Numbered from the stretch's first letter, positions 1-9,355 are shown. The stretch: 64,000 nucleotides of DNA from JAKANT01 sp035502095 (GCA_035502095.1 DATJUX010000049.1:77716-141715); one strand, 5' to 3'. Notes: generated from the sequence alone by a model not told the origin. Made by a program: numbers and translations.

Positions 1-26
1 CCCGCGCCGGCGCAAGGGAGGCTAGT

Positions 27-1499
27 CTGCCGAGCCGCACCGGCACTCCAACATCGCGCCGCCTGCTCCTGCACAGCGGCTGCGCGGCGGCGCTTGCGTT
101 CGGGTTCGGCATCGCGGGCGCAGGACGCGCGCATCAACTGGCGCTGGCGGCTCGATCCGAGGGACCCCCGCTCCCGCCGCCCGACGTCATGCTCGACGAC
201 CTCGCCCACCGCGCGTTGCGCTTTTTCTGGGAGACGACCAACGCCGCCAACGGGCTGGCTCCCGACTGCTGGCCCGCGAAGTCGGCGTGCAGCATCGCGG
301 CGCTGGGCTTTGCACTCACCGCGTATCCGGTCGGCGTCGAGCGCGGCTGGATTTCACGCGCCCAGGCGCGTGACCGGGTGCTCACCACGCTGCGCTTCCT
401 GCGCGACGCGCCGCAAGGGCCCGAACCGATGGGCCGCAGCGGCTATCGCGGCTTCTTCTATCACTTCCTCGACATGACCACGGGCACGCGCGCCGCCGAA
501 GACGTCGAGCTGTCGTCGGTCGACACCGCGCTGCTGATCGCGGGCGTGCTCTATTGCCAGTGCTGGTTCGACGGCACGGATGCGGCCGAGGTCGAGATCC
601 GTGCGCTGGCCGGGGAGTTGTACGCGCGGGTCGACTGGCGCTGGATGCAGACCCGCCCGCCTTCGATCTGCCACGGCTGGTATCCGGACTCCGGGTTCAT
701 GGAGTACGACTGGAAGGGCTACAACGAAGCGATGATCCTGTACGTGCTCGCGCTCGGCTCGCCAACCTTCGCGGTCGAGCCCGATGCGTGGGAGGTCTGG
801 ACCAGCACCTACGATCGCTGCTGGACCACGACGCCCGGCGAGGAGCATCTCCACTTCGCTTCGTTGTTCGGCCACCAGTTCTCGCACTGCTGGATCGACT
901 TCAAGGGCATTGCCGACGCCTATCTCCGCCAACGCGGCCTGGATTATTTCGAGAACTCGCGCCGCGCCACGTACGCCCAACGCGCCTACGCAAGCGCCAA
1001 TCCGCTGGGCTGGAACGGATACGGGCCGGACGTCTGGGGCATCAGCGCATCGCAAGGCCCGGCGGACATCGTCCGTCCCTTCGCAGGCGAGACGCGCAGG
1101 TTCCGCAGCTACGCGGGCCGCGGCGCCGGCGTGCTCGCCGGCGACGACGGCACCATCGCACCGCACGCGGTGGCGGCATCGCTGCCGTTCGCGCCGGAGA
1201 TCGTGACGCCGACGCTGCGCGCGCTGCTTGCGCGTTTCGGCCCGCGCATCTACTCGCAATACGGCTTCATCGACGCGTTCAATCTCAGCTTCGATTACGA
1301 CGACGTGCCCCTCGTCCATGGGCAGCGCATCGCAGGCTGGGGCTGGGTCGACACCAACTACCTCGGCATCGACCAGGGTCCGACGCTGGCGATGCTCGGC
1401 AACCACGGCAATGAGTCCGTATGGCGACCGATGCGGAACAATCCTCATTTGCGGCGCGGGCTCGTGCGGGCCGGGTTCACGGGCGGCTGGCTGGCCTGA
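27..1499 (+). CDS. Secreted glucoamylase-family (GH144-like) glycoside hydrolase, start uncertain
   Basis: The protein matches the glycoamylase family (PF10091/COG5368, GH144), whose characterised members are endo-beta-1,2-glucanases. Visible family features are the WYPDSGFMEYDWKGYNEAM block, the FASLFGHQFSHCWIDF block and the late GWGWVDTNYLGIDQGP block. The first ATG in frame is at 189, but the frame stays open to the left edge and encodes a twin-arginine-like signal (SRRLLLHSGCAAALAFGFG) at 54-110, so ATG 189 would remove the export signal. A Shine-Dalgarno-like AGGGAGG at 15-21 stands 5 bases before a CTG at 27, taken here as start; a start left of the window is equally possible. It heads a rightward carbohydrate block. 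Family is confident, substrate is inferred. Confidence 0.8.
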   Translation: MPSRTGTPTSRRLLLHSGCAAALAFGFGIAGAGRAHQLALAARSEGPPLPPPDVMLDDLAHRALRFFWETTNAANGLAPDCWPAKSACSIAALGFALTAYPVGVERGWISRAQARDRVLTTLRFLRDAPQGPEPMGRSGYRGFFYHFLDMTTGTRAAEDVELSSVDTALLIAGVLYCQCWFDGTDAAEVEIRALAGELYARVDWRWMQTRPPSICHGWYPDSGFMEYDWKGYNEAMILYVLALGSPTFAVEPDAWEVWTSTYDRCWTTTPGEEHLHFASLFGHQFSHCWIDFKGIADAYLRQRGLDYFENSRRATYAQRAYASANPLGWNGYGPDVWGISASQGPADIVRPFAGETRRFRSYAGRGAGVLAGDDGTIAPHAVAASLPFAPEIVTPTLRALLARFGPRIYSQYGFIDAFNLSFDYDDVPLVHGQRIAGWGWVDTNYLGIDQGPTLAMLGNHGNESVWRPMRNNPHLRRGLVRAGFTGGWLA

Positions 1500-1607
1500 G
1501 AGCGAGGCTGCCCCCGGCACGCGGCGCGCCGGACCACGATCGTCCTCGGGCACTCCAAGGAGAGCGGCACTTCGATTGACCCCACAAACGTTCGCCCCCA
1601 TCCCCGC

Positions 1608-1630
1608 CCTCTCCCGCACGCGGGGGAGGG
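1608..1630. repeat. GC hairpin repeat (CCCTCTCCCG/CGGGGGAGGG)
   Basis: Arms at 1608-1617 and 1621-1630 pair with one G-T wobble around a 3-base loop, in the gap before the sugar-binding protein gene. The same core recurs at 15850, 21059, 22731 and 31534. It is a dispersed intergenic hairpin, perhaps acting as a terminator or processing site. Confidence 0.6.
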
Positions 1631-1671
1631 AGCAGCCAAGCTTCCCGCTCCGTCGTCGAAAATTTGACGCG

Positions 1672-2982
1672 ATGCTTCCGCTTCAATCGCCAGCCGCCAC
1701 CAACCCACGCCGCCGCGCACTGTTGCGCGCGGCCGCGTATGCCGTGGCGCCTGCGGTTGCGGCAGGATGCACGCGCGCGCGCGACGACACGGTGCGCTTC
1801 TGGGCCATGGGGCGCGAGGGCGAGGTGCTCGGCGAACTGCTGCGTGAATTCGAGCGCAGCGCCGGTTTCCGTGTGCATGTGGAGCAGCTACCCTGGTCGG
1901 CGGGCCACGAAAAGCTCCTGACCGCGTTCGCGGGCGAAACAACGCCCGATCTGTGCCAGCTCGGCAACACGTGGCTGCCGGAGCTCGTGGCGCTCGGCGC
2001 GCTCGAGCCGCTCGGTGCGAGGGTGCGCGCCTCGCCGGTCATCGACCCGCGCGACTACTTCGACGGGATCTGGGAGACCAACACGAGCACCGGCGAGCCC
2101 TATGGCGTGCCGTGGTACGTCGATACGCGGCTGCTGTTCTATCGCGCGGACCTGCTCGCACAGGCGGGTTTCCCGGCACCGCCGCGGCGCTGGGACGAAT
2201 GGGTGCAGATGCTGGAGGCGCTCAAGCGCACGATGGGGCGCGACCGTTATGCGATCCTGCTGCCGTTGAACGAATTCGAGCCGCTCGTGGCGTTGTCGCT
2301 GCAGCAGGACGAGCCGCTCCTGCGTGACGGCGACCGTTGGGGCAACTTCCGCTCCGCGGGCTTCGGGCGCACGTTGCGCTTCTACCTGTCGATGTTCGAG
2401 CGCGGGTTTGCACCCGCGGGCAGCGACAACCAGATCGCCAACGTCTGGAATGAATTCGGCCGCGGCACGTTCGCCTTCTATATCTCGGGACCCTGGAACA
2501 TCGGCGAGTTCAAGCGGCGCCTCCCCGCCGAACTCCAGTCGGTCTGGATGACGGCACCGCTGCCGGGACCCGGCGGACCCGGCGCGTCGCTCGCGGGCGG
2601 ATCCAGCCTGGTGATGTTCCGCCGCTCGCGCAGGAAGGAAGCGGCCTGGCGCGTGGTCGAGTACCTTGCCCAACCCGCCGTGCAGCGGCGCCTGCATACG
2701 ATGACCGGCAACCTCCCGCCGCGCCGCTCGACCTGGGACGACCCGGTGCTCGCGACCGATCCGTACGCCCGCGCGTTCTTCGAGCAGCTCGGACGCGTGC
2801 GGCCGGCGCCGAAGGTGCCCGAGTGGGAGCGCATCGCGACCGAAGTGCGCCTCGCGGTCGAACGGGTGGTGCACGGGGAACTCGATGCATCCGACGCCCC
2901 GGCCGAGCTCGATGCGCGCACCGATCGCATCCTGGAGAAGAGGCGCTGGATGCTCGCCCGTGCGCAGGCGAAGACGGCATGA
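1672..2982 (+). CDS. ABC transporter extracellular sugar-binding protein (family 1)
   Basis: This is a 436-residue periplasmic solute-binding protein of the MalE/UgpB cluster. The N-terminus has three arginines (residues 13-15) before a hydrophobic stretch ending in VAAGC (Cys33), so it may be exported by Tat and lipid-anchored. Family features include the TPDLCQLGNTWLPELVALGAL segment near residue 85 and the NEFGRGTFAFYISGPWN segment near residue 260. ATG 1672 is chosen because it gives the complete signal region; the frame upstream overlaps the preceding gene. The stop overlaps the ATG of the first permease (ATGA). Adjacent glycosidases suggest that it binds oligosaccharides released outside the cell; the actual sugar is unknown. 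Confidence 0.88.
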   Translation: MLPLQSPAATNPRRRALLRAAAYAVAPAVAAGCTRARDDTVRFWAMGREGEVLGELLREFERSAGFRVHVEQLPWSAGHEKLLTAFAGETTPDLCQLGNTWLPELVALGALEPLGARVRASPVIDPRDYFDGIWETNTSTGEPYGVPWYVDTRLLFYRADLLAQAGFPAPPRRWDEWVQMLEALKRTMGRDRYAILLPLNEFEPLVALSLQQDEPLLRDGDRWGNFRSAGFGRTLRFYLSMFERGFAPAGSDNQIANVWNEFGRGTFAFYISGPWNIGEFKRRLPAELQSVWMTAPLPGPGGPGASLAGGSSLVMFRRSRRKEAAWRVVEYLAQPAVQRRLHTMTGNLPPRRSTWDDPVLATDPYARAFFEQLGRVRPAPKVPEWERIATEVRLAVERVVHGELDASDAPAELDARTDRILEKRRWMLARAQAKTA

Positions 2983-3857
2983 AGCGCTCGGCGGCCGGCT
3001 GGCTCTTCGTCGCGCCGGCCCTGGTGGCCATCGCGGTGTTCTTCGTCGTGCCCGTGGTCGGCGCACTGGCGATGAGTTTCACCGACTTCGACATCTACGC
3101 GCTGGCCGATCTGCGCAACCTGCGTTTCGTGGGAATCGACAACTATGTGCGGCTCGTCCGGACGCCGCTCTTCTGGCAGGCGCTGTCCAACACGCTGTAC
3201 TTCGTCGTGCTCGGCGTGCCGTTGTCGATCCTGGTCTCGCTCGGTGCGGCGCTGCTGCTGGATTCACGCTTTGCCCGTTTCAAGGCCTTTTATCGCACGG
3301 CGCTTTTCGCGCCGGTGGTCACGACGGTGGTGGCGGTGGCCGTCGTCTGGCGCTACCTGCTGCAGCCGCGCTACGGCTTGCTCAACCATGCGCTCGCGGC
3401 GCTGGGCGTCGACCCGATCGACTGGCTGGGCGATCCGCCCTGGGCGATGCCGGCGATCATCCTGCTCGCGGTGTGGAAGAACTTCGGCTACAACATGATC
3501 ATCCTGCTCGCGGCGCTGCAGACGGTGCCGGCCGAGCTCTACGAGGCCGCGCGCATCGACGGCGCCAATGCCTGGCGCCGGCTGCGCGACGTCACCCTGC
3601 CCGCGCTTGCGCCGGTGCTGCTGATGGTGAGCATCCTCACGATGGCGGGCCATTTCCAGCTCTTCGCCGAGCCGTACGTCATGACGCAGGGCGGACCGGC
3701 GCAAAGGACGGTCACGGTCCTCTACCTGATGTACGACGAGGGATTCAAGTGGTGGAACCTCGGCTCGGCATCGGCGGTCGCGTTCGTCCTGTTCGCGCTG
3801 ATGTTCGCGGTCACGCTGATGCAGCTGCGCCTTGCGCGCAACGCGGAGTCTGCATGA
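2979..3857 (+). CDS. Sugar ABC transporter permease (MalF/UgpA type)
   Basis: A 292-residue inner-membrane permease with about six transmembrane segments, starting with the hydrophobic stretch GWLFVAPALVAIAVFFVVPV. The cytoplasmic EAA loop that docks with the ATPase is clear (EAARIDGANAWRRLRDVTLP). ATG 2979 overlaps the stop of the binding-protein gene and its own stop overlaps the next ATG, so translation is probably coupled. No ATP-binding subunit follows, so the transporter presumably uses a shared MsmX/MalK-type ATPase encoded elsewhere. Confidence 0.93.
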   Translation: MKRSAAGWLFVAPALVAIAVFFVVPVVGALAMSFTDFDIYALADLRNLRFVGIDNYVRLVRTPLFWQALSNTLYFVVLGVPLSILVSLGAALLLDSRFARFKAFYRTALFAPVVTTVVAVAVVWRYLLQPRYGLLNHALAALGVDPIDWLGDPPWAMPAIILLAVWKNFGYNMIILLAALQTVPAELYEAARIDGANAWRRLRDVTLPALAPVLLMVSILTMAGHFQLFAEPYVMTQGGPAQRTVTVLYLMYDEGFKWWNLGSASAVAFVLFALMFAVTLMQLRLARNAESA

Positions 3858-4669
3858 ACCGGCGCGCCGTCGCCGTCAACGCGGCGCTGGCCGCGTTCGC
3901 CGCGCTGACGCTCGCTCCGCTCGCCTGGATGGCCTCGGCATCGCTGATGGCGCCGGGCGAAGCGAGCGTCCTTCCGCCACCGTTGCTGCCGCGCTCTCCG
4001 ACGCTCGCGAACTACGGCGAGCTGTTTGCGACGGCGGGCATCGGGCGCCAGGTCGCCAACAGCGCCTTCGTCGCCGCGTCCGCGACCGGGCTGTCGCTGC
4101 TCTTCAACCTCGGCGCCGGTTATGCGTTCGCGAAGCTGCGCTTCGCCGGGCGCGATGCGACCTTCCGCACGTTGCTCGGTGCGCTCGTCGTTCCGGGACA
4201 GGTCGCGATGATGCCGCTGTTCCTGATGCTCAAGCAGGTGGGCCTCGTCAACACGTACGCCGGCGCGCTCGTGCCCTGGCTCGCGAGCGTGTTCGGCATC
4301 TTCCTGGTGCGGCAGTACGCGCTGTCGATCCCGGATGAACTGCTGGAGGCTGCGCGCATCGACGGGGCCGGCGAACTGCGCATCTTCACGACCATCGTGC
4401 TGCCGCTGCTGAAGCCGATCGTCGTCACGCTCGCGGTGCTCACGTTCCTCGGCGCGTGGAACGACTTCATGTGGCCGCTGATCGTGCTCACCGATCGCGA
4501 GCTGCAGACGCTGCCGGTGGCGCTTGCCGGTCTCTCGCGCGAGCACGTGCAGGACACCGAACTGATGATGGCCGGGTCGGTGGTCACCGTCCTGCCGGTC
4601 CTGGTGCTGTTCCTCGTCCTGCAGCGCTACTACTTGCGGGGCCTCCTGATGGGAAGCGTCAAGGGATGA
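3854..4669 (+). CDS. Sugar ABC transporter permease (MalG/UgpE type)
   Basis: A 271-residue second permease subunit, partner of the gene immediately upstream. It has an N-terminal transmembrane segment (residues 6-25), five further hydrophobic segments and a canonical EAA loop (EAARIDGAGELRIFTTIVLP). Length and topology match the MalG cluster of carbohydrate permeases. Start and stop overlap both neighbours by four bases (ATGA), defining a tight four-gene unit from 1672 to 7791. Confidence 0.93.
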   Translation: MNRRAVAVNAALAAFAALTLAPLAWMASASLMAPGEASVLPPPLLPRSPTLANYGELFATAGIGRQVANSAFVAASATGLSLLFNLGAGYAFAKLRFAGRDATFRTLLGALVVPGQVAMMPLFLMLKQVGLVNTYAGALVPWLASVFGIFLVRQYALSIPDELLEAARIDGAGELRIFTTIVLPLLKPIVVTLAVLTFLGAWNDFMWPLIVLTDRELQTLPVALAGLSREHVQDTELMMAGSVVTVLPVLVLFLVLQRYYLRGLLMGSVKG

Positions 4670-7600
4670 ACCGGCGTTGCCGCGCCGCCGCCGTGCTCGC
4701 GGCAGCGCTCGTGGTGATCGCCTCGAACGCGCGGGCCGCGCCGGTGACGACGCTGATCGACGATTTCAGCGACATCTCGGCCTGGCGCGCGAGCGCTTCC
4801 GAGGACGTGCGCGCAAGCATGCGGCGCGCAGGCCAAGGCTTGTGCCTGGACTTCGATTTCGGCGGCGTGTCGGGTTACGCCGTGCTCCACCGCGACCTCG
4901 CGTTCGAACTCCCACGGGATTACACGTTCCACGCGCGCGTGCACGGCAGCGGCACGGCGAACGACCTCCAGTTCAAGCTCGTCGATGCGAGCGGCGCGAA
5001 CGTGTGGTGGGCGACGCGGCCGGGTTTCGTCGCGCCTGCTGCGCCGACCGACCTGCGTTTCAAGCGCCGACACATCCGCTTCGCGTGGGGTCCGACCCAG
5101 GAGCGCGAACTGCACGCCGTGCATGCGATCGAATTCGTGATCGCCGCGGGCTCCGGCGGCCGCGGTTCGTTCTGCGTCCAGCGCCTGGCTCTCGAGGAGC
5201 GCGCGGCGGACGTTGCATCGCTGCCGGCGCCGCGCGCGACGGCGAGCGCATCGCTCGGGTCCGGCGCGGCGGCTCGCGCGTTCGATGGCCGCATGGACAC
5301 CGCGTGGCGTGCGCCGCCCGGCAAACAGACGCTGCAGATCGACTTCGGCGGCCCGCGCGAGTTCAACGGCCTCGAGGTGCACTGGCTGCCGGAGCAGCGG
5401 GCCCTCGACTACGACGTCGAGCGCTCCGACGATGGTCGCAGTTGGACGGTGGTCCGGCGTGTGCGCGGCGCACGCGGCACGCTGGACGCGCTGTTTCTCC
5501 CCGCATCGGAAACGCGCTTCTTGCGCCTGAAACTTCTGCGTACAACCGGCAACGGCTATGCGCTCGCCGAAATCGAATTCCCCGACGATCGCGAGTGGCC
5601 GTCGCTCAATTCGGCACTGGCCGCGCTGGCTGCCACGTTCCCGCGCGGCGACCTGCCGCGCGCGTTCCTGGGCGAGCAGAACTACTGGACACTGGTGGCG
5701 GTCGACGGCGGCGGCGCGCGCTCGGCGCTCGTGAGCGAGGACGGCGCGATCGAACTGGGCCGCGGCGGTTTCAGCGTCGAACCGACCGTGCGTCTGCCCG
5801 ACGGCACCCGCGTGACCTGGGCCGACGTGCGGATCGAACACTCGCTGCGCGACGGCTATCTCCCGCTGCCCACCGTTCGCTGGCAGCACCCTTCCTTCTC
5901 GCTCGACGTCGAAGTCTGCGCCGAAGGTTCGCGCGAGGCGCCGCGGCTGCTGGCGCGTTACGTCTTGCGCAACCTGACGGACCGCGCGTTGCGGCTCACG
6001 TTGTCGCTCGCCGTGCGGCCGTGGCAGGTCAATCCGCCGCAGCAGTTCCTCTCGACGCCGGGCGGTGCAAGCCCGATCCGCACGCTGCGTTGGACCGGGG
6101 GCGTGTTGCGGGTCGACGAGCGCAGCGTGATGCGCCCGACGGAACCGCCCGCCCGGGTGACCGCGGCGGCGTTCGACGCCGGCATCGACCTTGACACGGC
6201 CGAGCGTGCGCCGTTGCACGGCACGCTGGTCGACCCGCAGGCGATGGCCTCGGCCGCGCTCGCCTTCCGGGTCGATCTCGCACCGCGCGGCACGCGCACG
6301 CTGGGGTGGATCGCTCCGTTGGCCGCGCCGGCGCTGCCGCCGCGAGCGACGGCGCCCGCGCTGGACGCGCGCTTCGCAGCGGTCGCGCAGCACTGGCACG
6401 ACCGCTTGAACCACGCGGTCCTGCGTGTCCCGGCGGCGGCGCAACCGTGGGCGGATTCGCTGCGCACCGCACTCGCCCACATCCTGATGGCGCGCGACGG
6501 ACCTGCCCTGCGGCCGGGCACGCGCTCCTACGCACGCACGTGGGTGCGCGACGGCGCGATGATGGTCGAAGCGCTGCTCGCGTTGGGCGAAAGCGCGCCC
6601 GCACGCGACTTCGTCGACTGGTACGCGGGCCACCTCTTCGCTTCGGGCAAGGTACCGTGCTGCGTCGATGCGCGCGGCTCCGATCCGGTTGCCGAGAACG
6701 ACAGCCAGGGGCAGTTTCTGTACGCCATCGCCGAAGTCTGGCGCCACACGCGCGACACCGCGTGGCTGGTGCGTCACTGGCGTGATGTCGTCCGCGCCAC
6801 GACATACATGGAGCAGCTGCGCCAGAGCCAGATCGGCGCGCAGGCGGCCTGCCCCGGGTTGATGCCTCCTTCGATCAGCCACGAAGGCTACGCGGACAAG
6901 CCTGCCTGCTCGTACTGGGACGATTTCTGGGCACTGCGCGGCTACGAGGATGCAGTCGCCGTCGCGCGGGCGCTCGACCACGAGACGGAGGCAGCGCAGT
7001 GGCAGGGCTGGCGCGACGAGTTCGGGCGCGCTGTCGTGGATTCGATCGATGCCGCGGGCGTGCGGCATGGCATCGACTTCATCCCGGGCTCCGCCGACCG
7101 CGGCGACTTCGATCCGACCTCGACCGCGATCGCGCTCGATCCGGTCCACATCCAATCTCTCCTGCCGCAGGCGCGCCTCGCCGCCACCTTCGAACGCTAC
7201 TGGCACGGCGCCGAAGAGCGCATGAACGGGCCGCGTACCTGGAAGGACTACACGCCTTACGAGCTGCGCAACGTCGGCGCGCTGGTGCGCCTCGGCGAAC
7301 GCGAGCGCGCCGATGCGCTCCTGCGTTTCCTCTTGTCAGACCAGCGCCCGCGCGGGTGGAACCAGTGGGCGGAGGTGGTACTGCCGCGCGAACGCGCGCC
7401 GCACTTTCTCGGCGACATGCCGCACGCGTGGGTCGCGGCGGAGTGCATTCGGTCGCTGCTCGACCTGTTCGCCTACGCGCGTGAGCGCGACGATGCGCTC
7501 GTGCTCGGGGCCGGCCTGCCGCGCGAATGGGTGGAAAACGGCGACCAGATCGAGATCCGCGCCGTGTCGACCCGCTTCGGCTCGCTGAGCTATCGACTCG

Positions 7601-7791
7601 CGCGCAATCGGTCCGGCTGGACGCTCGAGATCAGGCCGGGGCTCGATCGGTTGCAAGGCGGCCTGCGCCTCGCCTGGCCGGGATCCGGAGCGCTTCCCGG
7701 CGCCACGCTCGACGGGCGCGCGCTCGAGTGGGTTGGGCGCGAACTCGTCATCCCCGCCGCGCCGGCAACGGTGATGCTGTCGCGGTCTTAG
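4666..7791 (+). CDS. Large secreted F5/8 type C (discoidin) and (alpha/alpha)6 six-hairpin glycosidase-like protein
   Basis: A 1041-residue protein with a clear signal peptide (residues 1-24, cut after SNARA). Residues about 25-175 look like a beta-sandwich carbohydrate-binding region. Residues about 183-306 form an F5/8C discoidin module, with the GAAARAFDGRMDTAWRA and QIDFGG motifs. The C-terminal half, from about residue 560, is an (alpha/alpha)6 toroid with RTWVRDGAMMVEALLALGE and NDSQGQFLYAIAEVWRHTRD, as in six-hairpin glycosidases and bacterial F5/8-type proteins. Catalytic residues cannot be assigned by eye. Translational coupling to the sugar permeases suggests that it processes or binds the polysaccharide whose fragments are imported. 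Confidence 0.85.
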   Translation: MNRRCRAAAVLAAALVVIASNARAAPVTTLIDDFSDISAWRASASEDVRASMRRAGQGLCLDFDFGGVSGYAVLHRDLAFELPRDYTFHARVHGSGTANDLQFKLVDASGANVWWATRPGFVAPAAPTDLRFKRRHIRFAWGPTQERELHAVHAIEFVIAAGSGGRGSFCVQRLALEERAADVASLPAPRATASASLGSGAAARAFDGRMDTAWRAPPGKQTLQIDFGGPREFNGLEVHWLPEQRALDYDVERSDDGRSWTVVRRVRGARGTLDALFLPASETRFLRLKLLRTTGNGYALAEIEFPDDREWPSLNSALAALAATFPRGDLPRAFLGEQNYWTLVAVDGGGARSALVSEDGAIELGRGGFSVEPTVRLPDGTRVTWADVRIEHSLRDGYLPLPTVRWQHPSFSLDVEVCAEGSREAPRLLARYVLRNLTDRALRLTLSLAVRPWQVNPPQQFLSTPGGASPIRTLRWTGGVLRVDERSVMRPTEPPARVTAAAFDAGIDLDTAERAPLHGTLVDPQAMASAALAFRVDLAPRGTRTLGWIAPLAAPALPPRATAPALDARFAAVAQHWHDRLNHAVLRVPAAAQPWADSLRTALAHILMARDGPALRPGTRSYARTWVRDGAMMVEALLALGESAPARDFVDWYAGHLFASGKVPCCVDARGSDPVAENDSQGQFLYAIAEVWRHTRDTAWLVRHWRDVVRATTYMEQLRQSQIGAQAACPGLMPPSISHEGYADKPACSYWDDFWALRGYEDAVAVARALDHETEAAQWQGWRDEFGRAVVDSIDAAGVRHGIDFIPGSADRGDFDPTSTAIALDPVHIQSLLPQARLAATFERYWHGAEERMNGPRTWKDYTPYELRNVGALVRLGERERADALLRFLLSDQRPRGWNQWAEVVLPRERAPHFLGDMPHAWVAAECIRSLLDLFAYARERDDALVLGAGLPREWVENGDQIEIRAVSTRFGSLSYRLARNRSGWTLEIRPGLDRLQGGLRLAWPGSGALPGATLDGRALEWVGRELVIPAAPATVMLSRS

Positions 7792-7796
7792 TGTCC

Positions 7797-7868
7797 TGTC
7801 ATCCCGAGCGAAGCGACGGATCCCGGCTCTTGCTGGTCGAGGTCTTGCGCCTTCGGCTCAGGACGACA
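7797..7868. repeat. Dispersed imperfect inverted repeat (TGTCATCCCGAGC... family)
   Basis: The left end TGTCATCCCGAGCGAAGC is imperfectly inverted at the right end (...GGCTCAGGACGACA). It lies between two convergent genes and supplies the TGA stop of the GH1 gene at 7858. Related copies occur at 9291, 54996 and 63248. It resembles REP/MITE-like hairpins of proteobacterial genomes and may terminate transcription from both sides. Confidence 0.6.
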
Positions 7869-9207
7869 AGACTGCGCCGTTCGACGCGATCACGCTGCTG
7901 TAGAACCGCGCGCTCGCCTTCGGCGTCCGGCGCAGGGTCGCGTAGTCGACATGCACGATGCCGAACCGCTTGGAGAAACCGAGCGACCACTCGAGATTGT
8001 CGAACAGCGACCACGCGAAATACCCGCGCACGTCGCAACCGGCCTGGATCGCGCCGTGCACCGCGCGCAGGTGCGTGCGCAGATAGTCGACGCGCTGCGC
8101 GTCGTCGAGCGCATCGACCACGGTGGATGGATCGGGAAACGCCGCGCCGTTTTCGGTCACGTACACCGGCAGCGCACCGTAACGCGTGCGCACCCAGTTC
8201 AGCGTCTCGGTGAGGCCGGCCGGATACACCTCCCAGCCGGTCTCGGTGTAGGTCGCGTGCTCCTGGCGCACGGCGGAGGCCCGCACGGGCAACGCGTGCG
8301 AATCGGCTCGCGTCACGCTGCGCGTGTAGTAGTTGATGCCGAGGAAGTCGAGCTTCTGCCCGATCAGTTCGAAGTCCTCCTGCGGCCAATGCGGCCAGGC
8401 GTCGCCGAAGATCGTGCGCATTTCGTCCGGGTAGCGGTGCAGGAACACCGGATCGAGATACTGCCGGTTCATGTACGCATCCGCGCGGCGGGCCGCGGCG
8501 AGGTCCTCCTCCGACGAAGAGGCCGGGTATTTCGGCTCGAGGTTGACCACCAGGCCGATGTGGTGCCGTCCTTCGGCGCGATATGCCTGCACGGCGGCAC
8601 CATGTGCGCGCAGGAGGTTGTGCGCGGCGATCGGCGCCTCGTACCGGTTGCGATGCCCGGGCGCGAGCGCACCGTGCAGGTAGCCGCCGTCGGTGACGAC
8701 CCAGGGTTCGTTGAGCGTCGCCCACAGGCCGATGCGGTCATCGAGCGCGCGGAACGCCACGCGCGCATAGTCGGCGAACCAGTGCGCGGCATCGGGATTC
8801 AGCCACCCGCCGCGGTCGTCCAGCGCCGCGGGCAGGTCCCAGTGAAAGAGCGTGGCCATCGGCGTGATGCCGCTCTCCAGCAGCGCATCGACCAGCCGCT
8901 CGTAGAAGCCGAGGCCCGCCGTGTTGACCTGGCCGCGGCCCTGCGGCAGCACGCGGCTCCACGAGATGCTGAACCGATAGGCCTTCAGGCCCAATTGCTT
9001 CATCAGCGCGACGTCGTCGCGAAAGCGGTGGTAGTGATCGCACGCGACATCGCCCGTGTCGCCGTCGCGCATCATGCCCGGCGTGTGGGCGAAGCGATGC
9101 CAGATGCTGGCCCCGGCGCCGTCGGCAAGCGGCGCGCCTTCGACCTGGTAGGCGGAGGTTGCGGCGCCCCAGAGGAAGTCGGCGGGGAAACGGAAATCGG
9201 CGGACAT
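7858..9207 (-). CDS. GH1 family beta-glucosidase
   Basis: A 449-residue cytoplasmic retaining beta-glucosidase. The N-terminal FPADFLWGAATSAYQVEGA motif is diagnostic of GH1. The acid/base glutamate lies in TLNEPW (E167) and the nucleophile in YVTENG (E352), so both catalytic residues are present. No signal peptide is seen. ATG 9207 is preferred to an upstream GTG at 9270, because the family N-terminus begins with MSADFRFPADF and the extension would cover the operator-like site at 9231-9244. It probably hydrolyses imported beta-linked gluco-oligosaccharides to glucose. Its last codons lie in a dispersed repeat. Confidence 0.95.
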   Translation of the reverse strand: MSADFRFPADFLWGAATSAYQVEGAPLADGAGASIWHRFAHTPGMMRDGDTGDVACDHYHRFRDDVALMKQLGLKAYRFSISWSRVLPQGRGQVNTAGLGFYERLVDALLESGITPMATLFHWDLPAALDDRGGWLNPDAAHWFADYARVAFRALDDRIGLWATLNEPWVVTDGGYLHGALAPGHRNRYEAPIAAHNLLRAHGAAVQAYRAEGRHHIGLVVNLEPKYPASSSEEDLAAARRADAYMNRQYLDPVFLHRYPDEMRTIFGDAWPHWPQEDFELIGQKLDFLGINYYTRSVTRADSHALPVRASAVRQEHATYTETGWEVYPAGLTETLNWVRTRYGALPVYVTENGAAFPDPSTVVDALDDAQRVDYLRTHLRAVHGAIQAGCDVRGYFAWSLFDNLEWSLGFSKRFGIVHVDYATLRRTPKASARFYSSVIASNGAVLSS

Positions 9208-9230
9208 GGAGCGGGGCGGAGCGAGGTGCC

Positions 9231-9244
9231 TGTAACCGATTACA
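9231..9244. promoter_or_regulatory. LacI/GalR-family operator candidate
   Basis: TGTAACCGATTACA is a 14-bp palindrome with a central CpG, and 12 of its 14 positions are symmetric. This is the classical form of LacI/GalR-family operators. It ends 24 bp upstream of the GH1 start codon, where a bound repressor would block transcription. No LacI-family gene is in the window, so the regulator must be elsewhere. Confidence 0.6.
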
Positions 9245-9290
9245 CCATATCGAAACGATGAGATCGCCACGCGCGCGCTGACAAGGCCGT

Positions 9291-9335
9291 GTCGTCATCC
9301 TGAGCGGTGGCGAGCCGGTGGCGAAGGATCTCGGC
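9291..9335. repeat. Copy of the TGTCATCCTGAGC-type dispersed repeat
   Basis: The sequence GTCGTCATCCTGAGCGGTGG... followed by GCGAAGGATCTCGG is a divergent copy of the repeat at 7797. It lies between the GH1 gene start and the end of the AGE-like gene. Confidence 0.45.
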
Positions 9336-9355
9336 GGCACGCATCGCCGCGCCTC

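Noticed and set aside
4630..7206. Long open reading frames on the opposite strand of the F5/8C gene and of many others
   Set aside because: The third codon position is almost always G or C, which removes stops in the antisense frames; none has a family-like translation and all lie inside well supported genes.
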